Shown piece by piece: positions 11,586 through 20,686 of a stretch of 64,000 bases of DNA. Where the stretch lies: NCBI GenBank assembly GCA_001986395.2, contig MQVO02000013.1, forward strand, positions 744,001 through 808,000, written 5' to 3'. The DNA comes from Irpex lacteus (Eukaryota; Basidiomycota; Agaricomycetes; Polyporales; Irpicaceae). Positions within the stretch are counted from its first letter, which is position 1. Every line of letters begins with the position of its first letter. The notes under the pieces were generated by a model. That model did not search any database. It worked only from the letters and a program-made list of their open reading frames with translations, and was not told the origin of the DNA. Both the position numbers and the translations under genes were made by a program.

Positions 11586-12737
11586 TTATCGCAACATACG
11601 ATGTGCGATTGAAGCGTATTTTGCAAGCGCACGCCATTCCACGAAACCCGTCTCCTTGTTCATAAACCTGAGTGTCCGGTTGAGATGGAATATCAGCGAA
11701 AAGATTGTGGACAGCATGGACAATGCTCACTTACGGTGTGAGACGAGGCTCAGATGAATACGAGCGACCGCGAGAACGCAGGTAGGGGTCATAGGGAATA
11801 GGTTTGGGGTGGTGCGGAATTCCCATCCGCGCACTGTACCGAAGGTTAACGAACTACAGACAAATTTTTGGAGAGCACGGGACGTACTATCGCTCTCCTC
11901 GCAATATGAGTCTCTCCGTTGCCGCGTCCAGGAATTCCAGGCACTTTGTCCTCATAAAGTGACGTATGAGAAACGGTTGGTTCTCATCCTTCACTTCACG
12001 AAGTACTGCGACGCAAGATGGTATGAGAGTACGCTCCGAGCTGCCTTCCACCTTGTTGTACGTCAGGCCATTGTCAGAAAGAGTGTACAATGAGATATAT
12101 GAAATATATGTGTTCAGCTGTGTCGTGAGCTGTAGATTACGCCAAGGACGAGGTGGCTCGTATAACAAGCCAACCAGAGTGTCGAAAAAAGCTGCCACGG
12201 TCGGGAATCGAATGGAACGAGTCTCTTCCGACGGTGGTGCTGGATTTAGGCAAGTATTGGATGCATCAGAGATATCAAAATGAAAGACGGATGCAGAATG
12301 AATGAAGATATGGCTTGGTATCATCTAGAACCTCTTTAGAGAACGTAACTGATGACGTTCAAGCTACCACGCACATTTTCCTCTGCCCAGTCCGGATCCT
12401 GATGGCGCAGAAGGAGGGATGTGTTGTTCATATCATAGACGTGAGGCCTTTCCGGGTTGTATAAGCGAACGTCTCTCCAAGCGGCACGATTGTCGTCAAG
12501 AAGTCTTGCATACGGAAGCGTAGAGCAGATAGTGTGTGCGGCAGCCTCTAGGCAGTCCCCTGGTACGAGCAGTTGTTGGTCGAAAAGGACGGTGGGAACT
12601 CTATGAACGATAGACAGAGCATCTTCTGCCCAGACTACACATGGAATCCCTGCCTTCTGGAGTGCGATGGGTGGCTCAAACCTGGCGAGCTGCTCGTCGG
12701 GAGGACTGGGACTTTCGTCGTAGAAGTGAATCGCCAT
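11586..12737 (-). CDS. Uncharacterised basidiomycete family protein, 326 residues
   Basis: Four exons (12737-12375, 12324-11888, 11833-11735, 11667-11586) with GT..AG introns of 50, 54 and 67 nt sum to 981 nt. The middle exons contain stops if read through, so the splice chain is well constrained. The protein starts MAIHFYDESPSPPDEQ and contains GIPCVVWAEDALSIVHRVPT, FIHSASVFHFD and PFLIRHFMRTKCLE. It ends in a charged, arginine-rich tail with PKPIPYDPYLRSRGRSY. I recall this as a multi-copy family of Agaricomycetes without assigned function; the early part resembles a degenerate nucleotidyltransferase-like fold, but I see no complete catalytic motif. No signal peptide or membrane segment is apparent. 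I assign no function. Confidence 0.72.
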
Positions 12738-12857
12738 GTTGTAGTCAAGTTCAAGAAAGCATTAGCGCTATAACGCTCAATGACGATAATTGGATAATTG
12801 GGTCATGGCAAGGGGAGCCGGGCCCCCGCGGAATTTGGACCTAAGGCCAGTGTGGGT

Positions 12858-13344
12858 TAGTGTTGCTCACGGTTCAGCTCCTTAGCCACGAGCCGTGTAG
12901 CTGAACCGTTTTGAAGCCGAGCTAAGCCGAGCCATCAGTTACCGGCTCTTGCCGGTTCAGCTTGTCACGGCTCACGGCTCATAAACCGGCTGTGACGGCT
13001 TAAGCCGGTGATCCATCCTGGCAATGGACAAATTTACCGATCCTTTACACATTTGAATAAAATCAGTCAGAATGCAATTAGGATGAGTCTGCAGTACTCA
13101 CAGACATATTTCCGAGGTTTTTTCAGCAGAATTGTGAAGTGTAGGTAGCCAGAGAGGCAAGGTTAGTATCGGCCCATAGAACGTGAGGACGAGGCGCCCG
13201 TATTGATGGCTCATAACCGGCTGAGCCGTAGCCGTTTGAACCGAGCCGTAACTTGGCGGCTCGGCGTGGCTCGGTTCATCACTTCTCATCAAAAGCCATC
13301 AAAGCTGAATCGTGCTGAGTTGGGCTGCGCCATGAGCAACACTA
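12858..13344. mobile_element. hAT-like MITE (487 bp) with 8-bp target duplication
   Basis: The element begins TAGTGTTGCTCACGG and ends with the complement of TAGTGTTGCTCATGG, so the terminal inverted repeats match at 14 of 15 positions and continue imperfectly to CAGC. It is flanked by identical GTGTGGGT at 12850-12857 and 13345-13352. An 8-bp duplication and TAG..CTA ends are the signature of the hAT superfamily. The outer 150 bp on each side are packed with short AGCCG/CGGCT and CGGTTCAGC-type subterminal repeats in both orientations, likely transposase binding sites. There is no coding capacity, so it is non-autonomous. Confidence 0.85.
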
Positions 13345-13352
13345 GTGTGGGT

Positions 13353-13703
13353 CAAGAAGACGCCCGTGCACTACTATATAGGGGGCGCCAGCTTAGGTTG
13401 GGCAGGACCCACTGGCAAGGGACCCAGTTAGGTCCACCCCTGGCCACTGTGAGGAAGTACCTCCCGCCGTGAACACTACGAGACGTCGGGCAGGCAAAAG
13501 AACATGAAGGTGTTCTATTTTCTGAGAGACAACACGAGTACAAGGAGTGACGGTAAGGGCTATCGTACGAACAAACAGGAGCATGCAACCGTGACGTCGA
13601 TATTCAGTAGTAAACCTGTTTGTTACACAAAGTTCCAAAAGCTATCGAATCTTTAGATACGCCCGGTGCTACTGCGACCAGTGCGATGGAGATCATTCAA
13701 AGA
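13353..13703. other. Intergenic, nothing recognised
   Basis: It lies between the MITE and the 3' end of the next gene. Minus-strand open frames here (13352-13638) have no recognisable domain. Confidence 0.5.
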
Positions 13704-14403
13704 CTAGGAAGGTAACATTGGGTTGGAAAAGAGAGGGGGTAATTCCGCTAAGTACATCGCAAAGTCCTCGTCACTGCAGCGCCCTGCCAATCGGCGCCAA
13801 AACAGTTCCCACACCTCCTGGGTCAATAACGCAGCTAAGTCCTCTGGCACAGTCAATTTCTGTTCATCTAATCTGGAGACACAGAACAAAATGTCTTGCA
13901 GGTCTGACATAATCTTCTGATCCTGATTTTCAGACCGCCCGCCAAAACATGTGAGTTTGTCGACGAGGAGAAGGCGTTCGTCGGCGACAGTGATGCCTTG
14001 GATTTCCTTCGTGTATTTGCCGATAAAACGGCAAATGTCTGGCTTGATCGCAAGGTCTATACTCGTTGCATCCCGCGTTCCAGGAGCGGTCTCCTGAATA
14101 TTGCCAGAGAGTCGGCCTGGGCGCAAGACCTTCGTGGCGATTCCTTTGTTATGGAGAGCCGTCGTCATTGCAAGGGTAAGCTGCGGCAAGTTGAAATCAA
14201 GGTCCTACGTATGTAAAAGTTGTCAGATAATGTTGGTCGAAATAACAGAGCAGGGAGACTTGAGTCACCTTTGTTTCGCGTCGCTTACTACCCAAGGCAA
14301 TGGCTGCACCGCCGCCCATCAGGATAGAGGCACCGTCAGCTTCCCCGATGGTCCTCGAGAAGAGAATGGCAGCCCGTAAGAGTCGCTGGTTGCGAAGAGA
14401 CAT
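13704..14403 (-). CDS. Putative nucleotidyltransferase-fold protein, 211 residues
   Basis: Two exons (14403-14269 and 14204-13704) with a 64-nt intron give 211 residues. The spliced N-terminal half reads ILMGGGAAIALGSK, then RRETK joined to DLDFN. This is the glycine-rich helix followed by a D-x-D pair that defines the MNT/AbiEii-type nucleotidyltransferase superfamily. The intron sits exactly between the two halves of the motif. The rest is not recognisable beyond a helical C-terminus. Fungal members are mostly uncharacterised, so the substrate is unknown. The gene is next to the chromovirus insertion (265 bp upstream of its start). Confidence 0.6.
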
Positions 14404-14667
14404 GATGGCGGCACACAGGTTCTACGGTTCATGCGCACTTTCCGTCCACTTATACTTAAGTTCGCCACAGCATGGTGCGCACAACGCATGTACCCGTCAT
14501 GGCCCGCCTTGCTGTGTGTAGCCTAGGGACAGATGACCACGATCGTCGTGTAGCAATTCAACAGGCGTGGTGACGTTTGAAATGGATGAGAAGCATTTTT
14601 AGCATGTGCACGAAACAGAGGAAAGTGTTGATCACGATGTGACCTTCCCAGGGACTCCTGATGAGCG
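14404..14667. other. Left flank of the chromovirus
   Basis: 264 bp upstream of the nucleotidyltransferase-like gene. The last five bases (14663-14667, GAGCG) are the target-site copy of the LTR element. Nothing else is recognised. Confidence 0.5.
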
Positions 14668-15137
14668 TGTGGCAGACTCGTTAAGTCGTCTACTTCAAGC
14701 TCGACGCGTGGATAGATGAGTACTATTTCTTTTCGTTTTTTCCTCTTTTGTACAGAGACGTCCCGTCGGGTCGGCGAGGCTATGCTGCAAGGCGTGCCTG
14801 CCGTACCGGACCGCAACGTCTCTTTGTTTGTTCTTGTGTATATGTACATGCGTAGCAAGCGTGTTCGTAGGTATACCTGCCCGTTCTGCTACGAGAATAT
14901 CATCTTCTTTTCCCCCCAAATCGCCTTGTCTGCTAAGAGAGCCGACGGAGGCACTGGGAGACATAAAGAAGCCTGCCCAAGCGTACGTTCGAGAAGACTC
15001 GAACGGTACGCAAGACGCGATCAGGCGCGTCTACCTCTAATCTAATCTCTGCGTTTCGACGCCGAGGATACACCTGTTCCCGCGATCGCTGAGACTTCGA
15101 CGGACGTCTTCCCCTCCGTGGCCCGCTTACGGTCACA
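14668..15137 (+). repeat. 5' LTR of the chromovirus
   Basis: 470 bp, TGTGGCAG...GGTCACA, reading the same as the 3' LTR in a base-by-base visual comparison. The short open frames inside both LTRs (for example 14716-15045) are on both strands and without homology, so I do not call them genes. Just downstream, a TGG at 15142 could begin the primer-binding site, but no tRNA 3' end is convincingly matched; self-priming as in Tf1 is an alternative. Confidence 0.96.
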
Positions 15138-15235
15138 AAGGTGGACATTGTGGGATACGTCCGTACTCAGCCGTCGCGCTATCTTCGCATTGCTGAAAGG
15201 CAGCGAGATCTCTTTGAACTTCGTAACGAACGGGA

Positions 15236-18200
15236 ATGAATAATCAACCACGCAGAAGCTCACGTATACAAGGTGATCCGGCTATCTCGCTCGTCCTACC
15301 CCCAGCTCGAAAGCCCAGACAACCCAGGGCTAAACCCGTCCAACAGCCACTCGAGGTTCAACCTCAAGAAGCTACTCGTACGTTGCCCGGGTCGTTCGAC
15401 CGGAACAACCAACCCGATCTTTCAGGCACTCTGAGCTCGATTACCATGTCCTCGGTCTCCACCGCGAAGGGAACTCCCGCTCCTGTCGAAGAAGCGTCAA
15501 TAGAGAGGACCAATAGCTCAGATGATGAAGAAGGAGCCGGAGCAGTGAGGGAAAGTAGGATCGAAGAGTTGTTCGACTGGTACGTTTCTGGTCCTACCGC
15601 CGAGAATTCACTCTCGGCCGCCCTCGAAAAGATTATCACGAAAACCTTGCTTTACCCCACCAACATCATCGACTACGGACCAAACACCACTCCCCCTAGA
15701 GGTCGTTACGCTCTTCGTCCCGCGCTGAGGGCGAACGTCAACAGCGTAGTGGACAAGTTTCAAGCCTTGCTGCAAGATATGGCGTACGAGATACCTTGGA
15801 GAGTTCAGGAGAGTCGTTATTATAAGATCGACGCTCATAAGCTACTCATCACTGCCTTAGGAGCAGCTCAGACTCTCGTCGAACTCCAAGCTTCTTGGGA
15901 CCTCCTACGCGAAAGGCTGAAGAGAGGATGTCGATTCGTCGAGAAGTACTTAGAAGAACATCGCCACGCCGACCACTCAGTAACCTCCCCGGTCTCTACG
16001 ACCGCTTCTACTCGTCACCAACTTCTGGAAGACCCTGCGTCAGCTAGACAAGTCGTCCAAACCTATCGCACCGCCATACCCTCGACGAAGTGGAACACGG
16101 AAGAAGAGCTGGTAAAGGACGGCGTCTTCAACGTGTCGTGGGACACCCAGGTGGCGGACGCTACGGTGAACGCCTTCCCCGTTCAGCCCCCCGAGGACAG
16201 AGTGGTACCTTACTCCTACTCGGCGGCAGGAGAAGTCGTCGCCATGCCCGTGGCAGGGAGCTCTAGCTTCGGTGAGAACCAATTCCAACTACCTCCTATG
16301 CCGTTTCCCCCTCCACGAGGTCGTTGGGCGCAAGGTAATCGCTACGAACACCGAGTTACTGCGTCGGAGAAGGGGGGCTCAGAGGCAGAGGTGGCGGAGG
16401 CTATCCGCATCAGGCCGGATTCCGCACCTGCGGACTACTCCATGCATTCGACGGGGCCCGTGGCACCTCCGAACCAACACACCGGGACAGCGCAGATGGG
16501 AATGCCTCCCGTGACAGCAGGGCGAGGATGGGACGGTCCTTTGATTAGGGGAAGGGAGACTCATCTCCCCTCCGTCCATCAACCTCCGTCCTTCCGCGGC
16601 ATGCAACCTTACGACGTTTTGACAGGAGCTGCCTCCGCCTACGTGTCTACTATTCGCCGTCCTTTCGTCCAACGTCCGGAGAGAGTGGCTGCGAGGCCCC
16701 CTCTCTCGTCGTTACGAGAGGAAGGTGCTCCCCTTCGAACTCAAGCTGCACGCACCTGGGAAGTTCGTGGAGATCACCCGTCGGCAGACAGACCTTCTCG
16801 GCCCTTACCTCCCATTCCTACAGGAGCTCGCACCAACCCGAGATCCGCTTCCCGCCAAGGAGCTAGATCCGCGCCAACTCCTCCCTCTCGGGGGACGACG
16901 CCACCAATGCCGCCTGGACCACCAGGACCTCCTAGCTCGTCGAGCTCGTCGGGCCTTGGAGGAGGAGGAGGAGGAAGAGGATACCCCAGACGCGGCCGAG
17001 GATCTCCTGGGCGAAGCCCGTCTCCTTCTGACCACGGTGGGGGACGAGGTCGTCGTTCCCCCAGTCCTCCAGGAGGGGGGCCCCCGTGGGGCGGCGGTCC
17101 ACCAGGAAGCGACGATAATGGCCCTACGTACGCCAACCCCTACCATCGGGGATGGGACTACTTTCACGGACGACCAACGGTCATCGTCTCACGCATGGAC
17201 AACAAACTGAAGATCGAAGAGGTGCCGGAGTGGGACGGCGACAAGGATACCGCCGTCAACTGGATAGCGACCGTTCAAGAGTTCGCAAGCTACGGAGATT
17301 ACATTCCGTGGCAGCTGGGCCAATACCTGTGGCTACGCCTCAGAGAGGGATCTAAGGTTAGGCGTTGGTACCATTCTCTCTCGGCGGAATGGAAGATGTG
17401 GATGCGACAACACTACCGCAACTTCCTTACGACTGTTATCGACTACTATCTGGGGGACCGTTGGCAACAAGACCGACAAAACGAGTACACGATGCAAAGG
17501 TTTAGGCAAGCAGGTCACGCGAACGAATCCCCCTTGGACTTCATCCAGCGCCGAATCCTGTACTGCAGAATGCTTTTGAGCGTGACTCCAGGGTCCGTAG
17601 AGGAGGTACGTGAAGTCATGCAGAAGACACCGGTCGCCTGGAGGACGATTTTGGTGATGGAGAACATCGCGTCAGTAATGGAGCTGCAGGTAAGGGTGAG
17701 TGACATGGAACCTCAGCTGCTGGAAGCCGCGCGGTCGCAGTCAGATGGTAACTTCCGAACCAACGTCGAGGCCATCGTGCGCGAACTGTCGAGAGCTGGC
17801 TACGACATTCGAAGGAGAGATACGTCTGGAAGGACATCTCAGTCAATCAGCAACGCTCGGCCGTACCGAGGCGATCGTTACGCTCACGCAGTCGAAGGAG
17901 ACGAAGATACCACGAGAGCCGACGAAACGAAGGACGTCGAAACTGACGACGTCGACCCGAACTTCGTCGACTCTCCGTACTACGTTTCCGAACCCGTTGA
18001 CCCCATCGTGCAAGAAGCTTACGCTACTAGCGCGAAGAGACAGCGGCCTCCTCCGAAGGGTGGATACCCGTTTGCGAAACGAGACGACGTGGTCAGCCCT
18101 CTTCGACTACCCCCGTCGCCGTGTAAGTGTTGCGGCAGCTCTAAGCACTGGGATAGGGAGTGTCCGATGTATAGTTTATGGGAGAAGAAGTTCGGGAAGT

Positions 18201-20686
18201 CGGCTCGGTTGGGAGAGAGTAGCGATTTCGAGAATGTATATAACAAGTCCTTCGAAGCTCTGGTAATACAAGCTACGTATTCGTCGTATCTGCCGTCTGA
18301 AATGAAGTCTACCCTACACCTGAGCTCCCGACAACTCGAGAATATGGGCCTGTCCGAACCACGCCGGATGGCCTTGATGACGAACAAGAAGCCGACGGTG
18401 GAAACTATCGAAGATAGCCTTGAAGGAGCGAAGTCGACTTGGCCCCATGCGACGACGTTTATAGTGGAAACGGAGATGGGATCGTCTGTGGACGTCGAGG
18501 GCCGCGAGGAAGGAGACCAGGATCCTAACGCGGTCCCCGAGCCAATCGACGACGACGTCGCAGAAGTATACTTGTCGGCCAGAGAGGAGCCTCCAAGGGA
18601 GATCCGTTGGGTGAATCCCAAGCGGAAGACGATCAGAGGACAATCAGCGCTGGGAGTCTCAGTCGTAGCTGTGAGAGGCTGGGTCGGCGAGATAAAGGGA
18701 GAAGACGTCGACTTACGACTCGACTCCTGCGCAGATATCACTCTCGTGTCGTCGGAATTCTACAACCAGCTGAGAAATAAGCCGCGCATGCATAGAGGAA
18801 AACGTATGAATCTGTGGCAACTCACCGACAAAGGGGGCGAGTTGGAGGGTTTCGTCGAACTACCCATTTTCGTGAAATCCGACCAAGGACCTGTCTTAGG
18901 GTTGAAAGCAGAGGCATACGTTGTACCGGGAATGACAGTCCCTATCCTCTTGGGTGAAGATTTCCACCTTAACTACGAACTACAAGTGAACCGAAGCGTG
19001 GAATTCGGGACCACTGTGAAGCTAGGAGGAACCGACTGGACCATGTCCGCTCGAGGAGTGAGACGAACAGGAGACTTCGGGCGTTTGAGAAAGAGCGGCG
19101 CAGAAGTAGCCTCCTTCGTTCGTTCGAAAATCCACCGACGCAATAAAGCGAGACGGCAGGCGAAGAAGAAGGCTATGGATCGAGCGAAGAAGGAGCTTGT
19201 GGTGAGAGAAGACGTGAGGATAGCACCTTACTCTTGCAAGAAGGTGCGGGTAGATGGCGACCTGGATCCCGGAGAAACCTACTACGTAGAACGAACGGTC
19301 ATTGGAAGCGATTTAGAAGTGCAATTAATCGTTCCCAACACCCTCGTTCACGCTGGAGATCCTTACGTCCCCGTCAGCAACCCGACTGGGCGACCACGAG
19401 TGTTGAGAAGAGGAGATTCGCTCGCGGAAGTTCGTAAAGCTAGCGAATGGCTCGACCAGCCACGAAACGTCGAAGAGGCCGAACGAATGGTCGCCGCGGC
19501 GGAGAAAGCAGCGGTCATGATAGCTGCGCAGGTGAAGCTAGACGAGACATCGAAGACAAGGACTCCTGAAAGGGACCTTGGCGAGGAAGGAGATAGCGAG
19601 GAATTGGGGCCTAAGACAGCTGCGACGCCAGAGAACGAAACGATTGCATCGGAGGACATGGAGAAAGTGCTAGACGTAGGGGAAGTACCAGAAGCTCTGA
19701 AACCGCAAGTCTGGGAAATGCTGAAGAAGCATACCGCGGCATTCGCTTTCGACGGCCGGCTAGGCCACCTGGACGCGAAAGTAAAGATAAGAACGAAGGA
19801 AGGGGTAGACCCTATCTCCGTACCGATGTACGGGTCCTCGCCGGCTAAGAGAAAGGTCATCGACGAACAGCTGGACAAGTGGTTCGAGCAAGGGGTGATA
19901 GAGCCGTCCGAGAGTCCCTGGGGGGCCCCCGTCGTGATCGTGTATCGGAACGGGAAAGCGCGTTTCTGTGTCGACTACCGAAAGCTGAACGCCGTAACTA
20001 TCCCAGATGAATTCCCCTTACCTCGTCAGAGCGAAATCTTGGCAACCTTATCAGGAGCCCAAGTCCTGTCCTCGCTGGATGCGTTGTCTGGATTCACCCA
20101 GCTAGAATTAGACCCCGCGGACGTTGAGAAAACAGCTTTTCGAACGCACAGAGGGCTATTCCAGTTCAAACGGATGCCGTTCGGGCTCAGAAATGGGCCG
20201 TCTATCTTCCAGCGTGTCATGCAGTCGGTGCTAGCTCCCTACCTATGGCTGTTCACGTTAGTGTACATCGACGACATCGTCGTGTATTCCAGGAGCTTTG
20301 AAGAACACATCGAGCACCTCGATAAGGTTCTTGGGGCAGTCGAACGAGCGGGCATTACCTTGTCGCCAGCGAAGTGTCATTTGTTTTATTCGTCCATTTT
20401 ACTCCTGGGTCACAAAAGTATCGCGGTTAGGACTATCGACGCATGCAGAGAAGGTGAAAGCAATCACGGAGCTAGCGAGACCGACGAAGGTGCAGGAATT
20501 GCAAATGTTCTTGGGCATGCTAGTGTACTTCTCCGCGTTCATTCCGTATTATGCCAGTATCGCCAGTCCGTTCTTTCAGCTACTGCGGAAAGGAGCCAAA
20601 TGGGAGTGGAAGGCAGAACACGAATACGCTTTCGAACAAGCGAAGAAAGCTCTACAGGAGGCACCAGTATTAGGTCACCCGGTTGA
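15236..20686 (+). CDS. Chromovirus Gag-Pol, first frame (Gag, protease, RT); leaves frame near 20417
   Basis: The ATG lies 98 bp after the 5' LTR. Residues 1-480 are a long N-terminal region of unknown role starting MNNQPRRSSRIQ. Residues about 480-640 are proline/glycine/serine-arginine rich (RGRGSPGRSPSP). Residues about 650-800 are a retrotransposon Gag capsid domain. A CCHC knuckle, C-x2-C-x4-H-x4-C, begins at residue 963. The protease active site LDSCADITL (residue about 1163) uses D-S-C in place of D-S/T-G. RT runs from about residue 1520, with FCVDYRKLN and YIDD (residues 1677-1680). From the A run at 20414-20417 the reading continues in the +1 frame, where RNase H lies. The last about 90 codons of this frame (to 20686) are therefore not meaningful protein. 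Separate Gag and Pol frames are not seen. Confidence 0.92.
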   Translation: MNNQPRRSSRIQGDPAISLVLPPARKPRQPRAKPVQQPLEVQPQEATRTLPGSFDRNNQPDLSGTLSSITMSSVSTAKGTPAPVEEASIERTNSSDDEEGAGAVRESRIEELFDWYVSGPTAENSLSAALEKIITKTLLYPTNIIDYGPNTTPPRGRYALRPALRANVNSVVDKFQALLQDMAYEIPWRVQESRYYKIDAHKLLITALGAAQTLVELQASWDLLRERLKRGCRFVEKYLEEHRHADHSVTSPVSTTASTRHQLLEDPASARQVVQTYRTAIPSTKWNTEEELVKDGVFNVSWDTQVADATVNAFPVQPPEDRVVPYSYSAAGEVVAMPVAGSSSFGENQFQLPPMPFPPPRGRWAQGNRYEHRVTASEKGGSEAEVAEAIRIRPDSAPADYSMHSTGPVAPPNQHTGTAQMGMPPVTAGRGWDGPLIRGRETHLPSVHQPPSFRGMQPYDVLTGAASAYVSTIRRPFVQRPERVAARPPLSSLREEGAPLRTQAARTWEVRGDHPSADRPSRPLPPIPTGARTNPRSASRQGARSAPTPPSRGTTPPMPPGPPGPPSSSSSSGLGGGGGGRGYPRRGRGSPGRSPSPSDHGGGRGRRSPSPPGGGPPWGGGPPGSDDNGPTYANPYHRGWDYFHGRPTVIVSRMDNKLKIEEVPEWDGDKDTAVNWIATVQEFASYGDYIPWQLGQYLWLRLREGSKVRRWYHSLSAEWKMWMRQHYRNFLTTVIDYYLGDRWQQDRQNEYTMQRFRQAGHANESPLDFIQRRILYCRMLLSVTPGSVEEVREVMQKTPVAWRTILVMENIASVMELQVRVSDMEPQLLEAARSQSDGNFRTNVEAIVRELSRAGYDIRRRDTSGRTSQSISNARPYRGDRYAHAVEGDEDTTRADETKDVETDDVDPNFVDSPYYVSEPVDPIVQEAYATSAKRQRPPPKGGYPFAKRDDVVSPLRLPPSPCKCCGSSKHWDRECPMYSLWEKKFGKSARLGESSDFENVYNKSFEALVIQATYSSYLPSEMKSTLHLSSRQLENMGLSEPRRMALMTNKKPTVETIEDSLEGAKSTWPHATTFIVETEMGSSVDVEGREEGDQDPNAVPEPIDDDVAEVYLSAREEPPREIRWVNPKRKTIRGQSALGVSVVAVRGWVGEIKGEDVDLRLDSCADITLVSSEFYNQLRNKPRMHRGKRMNLWQLTDKGGELEGFVELPIFVKSDQGPVLGLKAEAYVVPGMTVPILLGEDFHLNYELQVNRSVEFGTTVKLGGTDWTMSARGVRRTGDFGRLRKSGAEVASFVRSKIHRRNKARRQAKKKAMDRAKKELVVREDVRIAPYSCKKVRVDGDLDPGETYYVERTVIGSDLEVQLIVPNTLVHAGDPYVPVSNPTGRPRVLRRGDSLAEVRKASEWLDQPRNVEEAERMVAAAEKAAVMIAAQVKLDETSKTRTPERDLGEEGDSEELGPKTAATPENETIASEDMEKVLDVGEVPEALKPQVWEMLKKHTAAFAFDGRLGHLDAKVKIRTKEGVDPISVPMYGSSPAKRKVIDEQLDKWFEQGVIEPSESPWGAPVVIVYRNGKARFCVDYRKLNAVTIPDEFPLPRQSEILATLSGAQVLSSLDALSGFTQLELDPADVEKTAFRTHRGLFQFKRMPFGLRNGPSIFQRVMQSVLAPYLWLFTLVYIDDIVVYSRSFEEHIEHLDKVLGAVERAGITLSPAKCHLFYSSILLLGHKSIAVRTIDACREGESNHGASETDEGAGIANVLGHASVLLRVHSVLCQYRQSVLSATAERSQMGVEGRTRIRFRTSEESSTGGTSIRSPG
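20414..20417 (+). other. Frame break (+1) in pol at an A4 run
   Basis: Conserved RT sequence is in the first frame up to the codon before this run. Conserved connection and RNase H sequence continues in the +1 frame immediately after it. One surplus A in AAAA explains the change. It may be a mutation, a sequencing error, or less likely a programmed +1 shift. Confidence 0.8.

Noticed and set aside
14716..15045. 109-codon frame repeated at 25510-25839, and antisense partners
   Set aside because: It lies inside the LTR on both copies, frames occur on both strands, and there is no domain; it is a by-product of LTR sequence.
16805..17167. Long minus-strand frames opposite the Gag RS/PG-rich region
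   Set aside because: Low-complexity antisense shadows of GC-rich coding sequence.
20414..20417. Programmed frameshift between Gag and Pol
   Set aside because: The shift lies within Pol, after RT, whereas Gag, protease and RT are in one frame; an indel is the simpler explanation.
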